This document shows, piece after piece, positions 1 through 8,000 of a stretch of 44,031 nucleotides of DNA (positions are counted from its first letter, which is position 1; each line of letters starts with the position of its first letter). Source of the DNA: a virus; the IMG/VR virus record IMGVR_UViG_3300009182_000114, positions 1 through 44,031 of that record; one strand, given 5' to 3'. The notes under the pieces were generated by a model. The model was given only the letters and a program-made list of their open reading frames with translations, did not search any database and had not been told where the DNA came from. A program made the translations under genes and the position numbers.

Positions 1-561
1 AATGCGCTGTGGAAGAGCACACTCATCATCTCCGGACCAAAGCTTTGCAAACTCGATGGCTAGGGTGCGTGCTGCCATCTTCCCAAGCGTAGGAACTACT
101 GAGCCGTACGTATACGTTACCTCAATATCGCAAGGAGTCCAAGGAACACCGGACGCTGCTTGAAGTACTGAGTGATCTACTAGATAGTAAGCTGAGGGGT
201 TAACTACACGACCAGCACGTGTACGAACCGTGTGAATCTTTTGCACTGGCTTTCCACGAAGACGAACACGGGACGTAGGTGATAGACCGTCATACGTTAG
301 CTCTGCAAAGTCATTAAACTCTTCACGAGGAATGTTATACACGTTTCCATCAAGAAGCGTCGCGTTGAATGTTTGTGCTGATGGGCCTAGGAGGAACGCA
401 CGGTGAGTACAGATATAGCGCTCAGTTACCGTTACCGCTCCAGTGTAGCGTCTACCTGATAAAGCCCATAGAATATTAGATGCAGCCTTAGCGGCCTCAA
501 AGGAGAATTCTGTATTAGCGTATGGTCCCAGTTCATCTGGTGAAATCCAAAGCTCACTCAT
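1..561 (-). CDS. head-tail adaptor (connector) protein, partial
   Basis: The C-terminus is cut off by the window edge; 187 codons are visible from ATG at 561. The visible start is MSELWISPDELGPY, followed by AAKAASNILWALSGRRYTG and a TVTERY stretch. This pattern is typical of head-to-tail adaptors in actinobacterial siphophages (HK97 gp6-like, family knowledge). Such proteins form the ring under the portal that receives the tail. It follows the capsid and two virion proteins, the usual position. The leader has a weak AGAGA Shine-Dalgarno. A strong hairpin terminator lies between it and the upstream gene, so it may need read-through or a promoter I do not see. Confidence 0.75.
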   Translation of the reverse strand, partial: MSELWISPDELGPYANTEFSFEAAKAASNILWALSGRRYTGAVTVTERYICTHRAFLLGPSAQTFNATLLDGNVYNIPREEFNDFAELTYDGLSPTSRVRLRGKPVQKIHTVRTRAGRVVNPSAYYLVDHSVLQAASGVPWTPCDIEVTYTYGSVVPTLGKMAARTLAIEFAKLWSGDDECALPQRI

Positions 562-586
562 CTACGTCTCTTTTCATATCATTAGT

Positions 587-637
587 AAAACGGGCGGAGT
601 ACCTGTGTAACATATTACACATAGGTACATCCGCCCG
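587..637 (-). terminator. long hairpin terminator
   Basis: On the minus strand three stacked helices (CGGGCGGA/TCCGCCCG, TACCT/AGGTA, GTGTAA/TTACAC) form one long stem with small bulges, followed by TTTT. It lies just after the stop of the 350-aa virion gene and before the adaptor. It would reduce transcription of the adaptor relative to the abundant virion proteins. Confidence 0.75.
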
Positions 638-648
638 CTAAACTAGAT

Positions 649-1701
649 TTACGCTACTGGATCTGTTGCTGCCGCAATGATAAAGTCTACTGGGTAGTCA
701 GCGTTGAAGCCGGCGTTTCCAGGTACGTTGTATGCAGTCTGTGAACCCTGTGATAGGAAGTCAGTAACCTGACGACCTGCAGCTTGAACAAGCGCTCTCG
801 TCGTAGCGTCTGATGCGCTCGCGATGGTGCCTGTTGTTGCTGTTGTAACAGTAAAGGTGTTTGTTGTAACGGTGTTAATCGTAAAGATACCGTTGAACGC
901 GCCAGAGCCGTTAGTTGACCCTGAGATGGTCACAACGTCTCCTGCCGCATATCCGTGAGCAGCCGTAGTTGTAACTGTTACGGTTGAGCCTGCGCGAGCT
1001 GTAGTTGTTCCAGTTGCTGCTAGATCTCCGTGCCATACGTAGAAACCGTTTAGACCTGTTGGAGCCCAATCAGTACGTGCGTATGAGTAAGGACGCTCTG
1101 TTGCAACTGGGAACTCCCAGCGGTTATCTTGACCTGTTTGGAAAGCAGTGTTTCCAAGGCCGTAGCCTTCAAATGTATTAGCAAGTAAACCGTTTTCAAT
1201 TACACGGTCGCCAGATTGACGAAGCTTGCAGAATGGGAATACCCAGTGGAAGTAAGGCATCGTTGATGACTTCTTACCGGCCTTGATAGCATATGACCAA
1301 GCCTCGATGGCAACGCCGTTAGACGCAGGATCGTCACCAATCGCTGGTGAAGACCAACCGACTGACTTACGATTAGCTGCTGCGTATGTTCCCATGTTCT
1401 TACGAAGAAGAAGACCACCGGAGATAAGCTGCGTTAATTCTGGGTCTGGCTCACAGATTGCGAGCTGCATTGTAATTCTCTTTAGAGTGTCAGGTGACTG
1501 GTAAACAACACAAATTGTGCCATCAGCAGCCTTTTCTGTAATTTCATCGCCCTTTTCATACTCAGGTGTGAATGAAATACGAAGGAATGCCTGTGTTGTG
1601 TAGCTATCTCCTGGGTTGTTCAAAAGATTACCAACCGCGTCTAGGCGAGTAACCCTAATGGACACGCCTTGGATGCTGGCGGCGTAATCTTGAGTTGCCA
1701 T
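649..1701 (-). CDS. virion structural protein with FCCH-like module (tail tube or decoration candidate)
   Basis: 350 aa. Residues ~1-230 resemble a family of actinophage virion proteins (PDTLKRITMQLAICEPDPEL, PYFHWVFPFCKLRQSGDRVIENG, ANTFEGYGLGN) usually found just downstream of the capsid. I cannot say from sequence whether it is the tail tube or a decoration protein. Residues ~235-300 form a Thr/Val-rich beta module (VTVTTTAAHGYAAGDVVTIS, FTINTVTTNTFTV), the pattern annotated in phages as the E1 FCCH-like domain. The module is also present in the neighbouring 364-aa protein. ATG at 1701 has AAGGAG in its leader. The gene ends in a strong terminator, consistent with an abundant product. Confidence 0.7.
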   Translation of the reverse strand: MATQDYAASIQGVSIRVTRLDAVGNLLNNPGDSYTTQAFLRISFTPEYEKGDEITEKAADGTICVVYQSPDTLKRITMQLAICEPDPELTQLISGGLLLRKNMGTYAAANRKSVGWSSPAIGDDPASNGVAIEAWSYAIKAGKKSSTMPYFHWVFPFCKLRQSGDRVIENGLLANTFEGYGLGNTAFQTGQDNRWEFPVATERPYSYARTDWAPTGLNGFYVWHGDLAATGTTTARAGSTVTVTTTAAHGYAAGDVVTISGSTNGSGAFNGIFTINTVTTNTFTVTTATTGTIASASDATTRALVQAAGRQVTDFLSQGSQTAYNVPGNAGFNADYPVDFIIAAATDPVA

Positions 1702-1743
1702 GTGTTGTTTCTCCTTATTTGCTAACGACTCTAGGGTTTAATT

Positions 1744-2838
1744 CTATGCCGTTAGATCTAGTTTGATTGCGAGATGTACTGATGGATCAAAGTAAGCTAC
1801 CGCTGGGCGGTTTGCCTTGATCTTGATGTCGTTCTTGTTCCCTGACACATCGTAGCCTTGAGCTAGAGAGTCATTTACTACCTCTGATTTACCTAGGTGG
1901 GCAAACACCTTGCCAGAGGCGTAAATCCATTTACTATTGTCGTCACCTTGCATCTGAGCGTTAGCTGCTCCCGTAGGGGCAGTTGCCGAGATGTTTCCAG
2001 TAATCTTTGCAAAGGTAAATGTTGTTGAGTTAGTCACTGTTACGGTGTATGTACCAGCAAAGTTTGTAGCCCCAACCGTTGCTACGATCTGGACTGACTC
2101 GCCCGTCGCGCAATAGTGAGGTGTAGATGTTACCACGGTAACTACGTTAGATGCTACCGCAATTGTAGAGATTACTGAGTGAGGTCCATCTCCTGGGTAA
2201 CCAGAACCGATGATGACGTGAGCGCCGGACGCAGTCTGCATGTGCTGAAGACCCTTGTTGTCCATAAACATCTGGTTGTTGCTGGTCATTAAGACAAATG
2301 CGTCACGTGTAAGGTGTACTACACCGTGCTCTCCAGCAGGTGACATCTCGCCAACGTAGTGTTCTAGAAGAGCAAGTCCACGACGGGGAGAAACCTTTGC
2401 GCCATTACCGATTACGGTAACACTAGGCATAGTTAAGAACGGGTTAGCTAATCCCTGTGCTAGGGCAATCTCACCGTTCCATAATTCATATTCAAGTGCC
2501 TTTTGAGACACGCCTTCAAGCTGCTTGAGAACACGAGCAAATCGGTCCTCTCCAGCGAGGCTAAATGTTGAGCGCTGATCCTCTACCTCAATAAAGATAG
2601 GCTTGAGTTCGCGATAAAGCTTTGAGTTTGGGTTACTTGATACAACGTAGCTTGTTGTAGATGTTTCATCCCAGCCGCGGACGTAGTTTGGCTCAGTGAC
2701 ATACTCCTGAGAGAAACCGCGTGTCCACTGGTCTTCGTTTGAATGATCTTTAGACAAAGATGGCTTAGCTACAGCGAAGAGACCAAACTCAATTGGTTCA
2801 ATATCAGCTGCTGGAAGGATACCTTTAAAGGCTGCCAT
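1744..2838 (-). CDS. virion structural protein with inserted FCCH-like module
   Basis: 364 aa. The body (MAAFKGILPAADIEPIEFGL, RDAFVLMTSNNQM, HVIIGSGYPGDGP, then SKWIYASGKVFAHLG and a C-terminal VAYFDPSVHLAIKLDL) looks like a conserved structural protein found after the capsid in actinophages; I do not recognise a specific role. Residues ~220-290 (SNVVTVVTSTPHYCATGESV, FAGTYTVTVTNSTTFTFAKI) are an FCCH-like beta module apparently inserted between the HVIIGSG segment and the WIYASG segment. ATG at 2838 follows AGGAACAGAGAAT. It lies between the capsid gene and the 350-aa virion gene in one leftward unit. Confidence 0.68.
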   Translation of the reverse strand: MAAFKGILPAADIEPIEFGLFAVAKPSLSKDHSNEDQWTRGFSQEYVTEPNYVRGWDETSTTSYVVSSNPNSKLYRELKPIFIEVEDQRSTFSLAGEDRFARVLKQLEGVSQKALEYELWNGEIALAQGLANPFLTMPSVTVIGNGAKVSPRRGLALLEHYVGEMSPAGEHGVVHLTRDAFVLMTSNNQMFMDNKGLQHMQTASGAHVIIGSGYPGDGPHSVISTIAVASNVVTVVTSTPHYCATGESVQIVATVGATNFAGTYTVTVTNSTTFTFAKITGNISATAPTGAANAQMQGDDNSKWIYASGKVFAHLGKSEVVNDSLAQGYDVSGNKNDIKIKANRPAVAYFDPSVHLAIKLDLTA

Positions 2839-2881
2839 ATTCTCTGTTCCTAATCCTAATCTTTAATTAGTGGCTCGTATC

Positions 2882-2907
2882 GGGGGAGCCCGTAAACAGG
2901 CTCCCCC
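2882..2907 (-). terminator. GC-rich hairpin after capsid gene
   Basis: GGGGGAGCC and GGCTCCCCC form a perfect 9-bp stem with an 8-base loop. There is no U tract on either side, so it may act as a weak terminator or as a 3' stability or processing hairpin for the capsid mRNA. Confidence 0.5.
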
Positions 2908-2932
2908 TCAACGACTGTACTATTTGTACGGC

Positions 2933-4897
2933 TTAGTACTCGATTGCCGCAGCAGTAGCGCCACCTGTTGTATCGCGGAGAGCAGCAGCTACACCGTTAA
3001 CAGAGATGGTTGATGTGATCTTAAGAGATTCAACACCGACGAATGCAAGACCTTCGAATGTTTCAACGAACATCTTGTAATCGTTTGTGCCAACGAGTGT
3101 GGAGTCACGGATGATACCGAGATCAAGTGTGCCACCATCAAGGAACAAGAATGAGCCTTCTGCGAAGAGGTACCAGACGAATGAATCTGGGAACTCTAGG
3201 AGAGCAGCTGCACTCTGTGTGCCAAACACTGTTGCATCGAATGATGCTGTTAGGTTTACGTTACGTGAAGCAACGTAGCCATCGATCTCACCATATGCAG
3301 ACATGGCGTTGTCGCCAGGCATTGATAGTGTAAGATCTGCAGCCATTGCGTCCTTAACCCAACCAGGAATGATTGCGCGAAGTGGCGCATCAACTTCCAT
3401 ACGGTGGCGTGAACGGTAAGCAGCAGCAGCGCGGCCGATCTGGACTAGGAAGTCGCGACCGAAACCGATAAGGCTTGTTGTTGTTACAGCTGTTGAAGCT
3501 GTACCAATCTGTGTCATAAGGTTCTGCTCAGCTTCGCGTGCGTGCTGAATAAGACCAAGCTCGTTGTGGCGAGCGATCAACTCAGGATATGCACGTGTTG
3601 CAAGGTTACCAAACTGTAGCTGCAATGTGACAGCGTCAGTTGCAACAGTCTGCTCTGCAGCAGCTGCAACTGTTAGGCTTGCCTTTGTAGCTGAGCTAGG
3701 TGTGATATCAGTAGCATTTGTCCATACATCAACAGCGTTAGCGTATGAGCTAAGTACTGGAGGTGTTACGAAACGAATACCGCCACGATCAGCAGCAAAC
3801 TTAGCAAGTGAATCACGTACTGGACGTGATGTTGAACCAATACCGAAGATGTCGTAACGAACTTCGTATGGAGCAACGTGGCCACCAGAAGCAGTAATTG
3901 CCTCAGGTGATGTTAATGCTTGGATCTTAGCCCAGTTGGACTCAGCATCCTGTGTAAGTGTGCGCTCTTCTGGGAATGATGTGTGAAGAGAAGCAACGAT
4001 GTGCTGCTCGCCATCTCCACCATTTACACGGCGTAGACCATGTAGACGCTTTGAGAATGCCTCTGCGACGTCTGACATGTTGTTCATTTCACTGCCTGCT
4101 GTGTAGCCAGGAATATCAGCGCCCGCGGTAATTGCCACGGATGCGACTGATGTCTCTGTTACTGGGCGACGGTCAGCTGGAGCTTCGAAAGATGCTCCTT
4201 CATTTGATGCGGCGGCGGTCACTGTTGCCTCCTGCTCCTTCTGCTCTTCTTGAGCAACTTGGGTTGTTTCTTCAGTTGATGCCTCTGCAGCAACTGGTGC
4301 CTCAACTACTGCTTCAGCAACAACTTCCGTTGATGCCTCTGCTGCAGGTGTAGCGTCCGCAACTGCCTCAGCAGGTGCAGCTTCTGTAACTTCTGGTGCA
4401 GCGGCTTCTGCAGGTGCAGCAGCCTCTGTTGTTTCTGTTGTTTCTTCAGTTGACAATTCAGATCCTTCTTCCGTAGCAGTTGACGCGGTGGTCATTGGCT
4501 TTTTAGCAGCAGGTGCTGCAGGCACAGCTGGAGCTTCCTCATCGGGTGTTGGCTCTTTCGCTTCCTCTTCAGGAGTCTCTTTAGCTTCTTCCTCTGGGGC
4601 ACCTTCAGCTGGTGTTTCTTCATCAGCCTTTGTGGCGTCTTCTTGTGCAGCATTAACTCGGCTTGCGGCTTCAGCGGCGCGTGACGCAAGTTCTTCAACT
4701 GCGGCCTCACGGCGCTTAACCTCAGCACGAACTGTGTCAAGCATGTCAGCAAGTGACGTCATCGCGTCGACTGTCTGCGGAGTAGGATCTTCCTTTTCAA
4801 CCGTCTCGAATTCGCCGACGATAGCAGTCTGCAACTCGTTGATATCTGCATCATTGAGCTCAGTTAGCTGGTCTAGCATTTGTTTGATACGGTCCAC
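2933..4897 (-). CDS. major capsid protein with N-terminal acidic scaffold-like domain
   Basis: 654 aa with a GTG start at 4897 and a very strong GGAGGAGGG Shine-Dalgarno. Residues ~1-80 are helical and coiled (MDRIKQMLDQLTELNDADIN). Residues ~80-240 are Ala/Glu/Pro/Thr-rich low complexity, and ~260-654 carry the HK97-type capsid body (RPVRDSLAKFAADRGGIRFVTPPVL, QIGRAAAAYRSRHRM, FVWYLFAEGSFLFLDGG, MFVETFEGLAFVGVESLKIT). A scaffold or delta domain fused to the capsid and removed by a prohead protease is known in HK97-like phages, and the protease polyprotein is encoded just upstream. The Ala/Glu run would be cleaved during maturation (inference). Confidence 0.88.
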   Translation of the reverse strand: MDRIKQMLDQLTELNDADINELQTAIVGEFETVEKEDPTPQTVDAMTSLADMLDTVRAEVKRREAAVEELASRAAEAASRVNAAQEDATKADEETPAEGAPEEEAKETPEEEAKEPTPDEEAPAVPAAPAAKKPMTTASTATEEGSELSTEETTETTEAAAPAEAAAPEVTEAAPAEAVADATPAAEASTEVVAEAVVEAPVAAEASTEETTQVAQEEQKEQEATVTAAASNEGASFEAPADRRPVTETSVASVAITAGADIPGYTAGSEMNNMSDVAEAFSKRLHGLRRVNGGDGEQHIVASLHTSFPEERTLTQDAESNWAKIQALTSPEAITASGGHVAPYEVRYDIFGIGSTSRPVRDSLAKFAADRGGIRFVTPPVLSSYANAVDVWTNATDITPSSATKASLTVAAAAEQTVATDAVTLQLQFGNLATRAYPELIARHNELGLIQHAREAEQNLMTQIGTASTAVTTTSLIGFGRDFLVQIGRAAAAYRSRHRMEVDAPLRAIIPGWVKDAMAADLTLSMPGDNAMSAYGEIDGYVASRNVNLTASFDATVFGTQSAAALLEFPDSFVWYLFAEGSFLFLDGGTLDLGIIRDSTLVGTNDYKMFVETFEGLAFVGVESLKITSTISVNGVAAALRDTTGGATAAAIEY

Positions 4898-4916
4898 TGT
4901 CCCTCCTCCGGGCCAG

Positions 4917-5021
4917 TCAGGATGAACGGGATTCGTTCATCTCGTTGATCAGTCCAAGGCCGAGGGACTCCGAAACGCAAATAACTGCGGAGAGGCACTC
5001 TACCTGAATTGAATAATACAT
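4917..5021 (-). CDS. 34-aa small protein between protease and capsid
   Basis: ATG at 5021 to TGA at 4917 gives MYYSIQVECLSAVICVSESL followed by GLGLINEMNESRSS. It starts 7 bases after the stop of the protease gene and ends 20 bases before the capsid start. It fills the gap without a Shine-Dalgarno, so translation would rely on coupling. The composition is protein-like (hydrophobic first half, polar tail). It resembles short ORFs I recall at this position in actinophages, but I cannot name a family. Confidence 0.5.
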   Translation of the reverse strand: MYYSIQVECLSAVICVSESLGLGLINEMNESRSS

Positions 5022-5027
5022 TATATT

Positions 5028-8000
5028 TTAAGTCAGTATTCGAAGAAGCTTGCTCATTTCAGAGGATATTTGGCTCTGGTTGAACATAATGCTTCCAGAC
5101 ATAAAGTCGCGGACGCCCTTTGTGGCAACTTCCCCGTCCTTTTGTCCGATGTGCTTATTGACTCTATCAATCATCTCTCTCACGAGGTTTTGAGTCTCTA
5201 GAGGTAGATCACTGAATCTCATAACTTTAGTCTGGTCACCGAAGTTTAGCGGTAGGTTGGCAATAACTGAACCTAGCTCCTTGGCTGCAGATCTAACTGA
5301 GTCAAGTGCCTTAGGATCAAGAGCGTGTGAGTCAATTCGATCTACAACTTCTAGAAGTTCGTTTCCAGCCTTAGCCGCATCATCGAGGCGACCATCTTCA
5401 TTTGCTTGTTTAGTTTCTGCGATCTTATCCGCTATGTCCTTTGGAGCTCCATCTGGTCCGAAGCTATCTCCTAGACGTGCAAGAACATCACTAAACTTAC
5501 CTTTTTCATCACGCGGTTGAGTCTCAGCGTTGTACTTTGGCTGTACAGGCTGGTCTTTAACCTCAACCGCTGATGGTTTTCCCAAGTCCACCGGCGTTTC
5601 AATGATAGGTGCGTCAGCAAATTCTTGAACAGACGCAGCCTTCCAGTTTTCAGGAATCAATGTTTCCTTGCCTAATGCCTTGGCTCGTTTACGAATGTGG
5701 GCTCGTACCTTTGCACGATCACCTTTTGTAGAACGACCATACGCATGAATGGCATTTTTTAGATCCTTTTCATTACGAATTGGATATGAACCATCAGGAA
5801 GAGCTTCGCCAGACTTAGCTAGCTTCTCTCTTGCCTTGTCTGAGACTACGGTTAGCTCTGTTAGCTGTGAGCCATCAACTGATAAGCCAGCCGATGCGCT
5901 AATTGCCGCTAAACGCTCTCTTAGGTTCTTTACCGTGAACTCTAGGTTTCCTGCCGCTGTCTTCCAGTCCTCTGGAACAAGGTCAGCTTCTCCTAGTTGA
6001 CGGGCACGCTTAACGATGTGGCTCTTAACCATGTCCTGGCGTCCAGGGTGCGCACGTCCAACAGTGTGAATGGCGTTCTTTAGATCTTCTGAGTTACGGA
6101 TAGGGAACGAACCGTCTGGAAGGGCTTGACCTTTTCCAGCAAGTACCTTACGTTCACGATACGAAACGTAGGTAAAGTCTCCCATGTCAACGGGCTCGTC
6201 CTTCACGCGTGTAGCGAGTTCAGCCATACGTGCGCCAAGCTCTAATTTCTTTTGTTCTCTAACTGGCGCGAAGCGGGCGCGAATAGCATCAGCCTTAGCA
6301 GAAAGTTCTGCTAGTTCCAACTGCTCCAGTTTTTCAATGCGGGAGGCAAGTTCTGCTACCGGGTCTGACTTCATCTTTGCAAGTACACTTGCGCCTGCTG
6401 CAACCAACGCCATTACCTGGCCGGATGCGACACGTGCTCGTGCTATTGGGAATCCAGGTACGTTAACCTGGCAAACCGCAACCAGCTCAAGGCTGCCTTT
6501 GATAGGGCGCCAATCGCCGGAAGGGGCAGACGCGCGTAGAGCGCGGATCTGCTCGGGGGTTGCGCTAGGGCGAAGTGCGCCCGCGACCCAGATGCCGTGG
6601 GCATCTTCTCCTGCATGGACATCTGCTACTGCCGAGGCTGTGTCGTCGTAATGACGAGCAGCTGCCTGAGCGCTTGCCTCTAATGAAGCGTGACCACCTG
6701 CCAACGTTAGTTGGCCAACAGGTGCGTCAATACCTGCGTCGGTGCGAACTACACCTGTGTGGAAATATGCGTACTTACTTTTACTCCGTGGTGGACGGGT
6801 ACCAAATGACATTCCAATATGATCTACATGCCAAGCGGCGATGTGACCAAATACGCGACCCTCATCAGTAACTGTGAGTGGTGTCGCCTTTTGGAGCTTT
6901 GGATCCGTGAACCAGTCTGAAGGTGGAACTACAGGAATCGCGCCGGCGACAAAACCACAAGCAACGAGCGTGGCAGCCTCCGATGGATCCATATCTTCCA
7001 CATAGACTCCGTCTGGTAGCACAGTAGTGGCCTCCTGATTGCTAGTATCGTTGTTATCCTCATTTAGGATAATCCTGCATTCTTGGAAGGCAGGCTTTGG
7101 TACAATGGTAACTCCCATGACGCGTGCCTTCGTGATATTTAGTCGGCTATTACCAACCTTATTTTCTTCTCCTAGAGTTTCAGTTGAAGCTTCTTCCTCT
7201 GCCTCAAACTTATCCATATCCGCGGAGACGCCTCGGATAAACCCGTTACGTACTAAACGCTCAGCTTCCTGACCGTATACGCCTGTATCGAAAACGCCTG
7301 TGGCATTTCCAATTCCTTCGTCTGTTCTTTCCATGTGGTCGATGCGACCAACTACGACTGAACCGGAGTGGCCGTCAGCTGTTTTAATCTGCCACATCAA
7401 AGGAAGTGGTAGATCACGCATCTCAATTGCACCCTTTTGGAAGCGACGTCCGTCACCGGAGTCCTTGTCCTCAGGAATTACTAGTGGAATGGTAAAACCT
7501 GCACCGTCTCCCAAGGGAGCCGTAGGAAGTTCACCACTTGCTATAACGTTCATGCGGTTTCTCGCGTCTCTTGCCTTAGCATTTAGATAGGAGTTTTCTA
7601 GGAACTTGTCAAGTGAAACAAGTTCGGTGTTAAAGTTACCGTGATGCTGGGACTTCTTACCTTCCTCGGCAAGATGCTTGCTATCGCCTGTCCACATGCC
7701 CGTTGCCTCATGATGACGCAACGCACAGTAGCCTTTAGCCCGTGGACCCATGTACTTCATCAAGTGATGATAACAACGTGTCCAATCGCCTGGTGTGTTC
7801 CAGCGGATCTTTGCCGCACCCTTACCGTATAACCAGTAACGGCGAAGCTTTTCAGCGTTACCACGATTACGGTCAAGTCCACCTTCAAACGCAGCGGTTA
7901 CCGCATACGCGTTTGGATCCTGGTCGTCCTCGGCGTTAGGGCTCTCATCGGTGAGCATGTCTACAAGAAGGAAGATGATGTTATCGTCAGGTGTCCACGT

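Noticed and set aside
4488-4925. Plus-strand 145-codon frame opposite the capsid N-terminus
   Set aside because: It is the antisense of the Ala/Glu/Pro-rich scaffold region and gives a low-complexity Ser/Ala product without a Shine-Dalgarno.
5020-5025. TATAAT before the capsid as a dedicated capsid promoter
   Set aside because: It overlaps the ATG of the 34-aa ORF, has no TG extension and no good -35.
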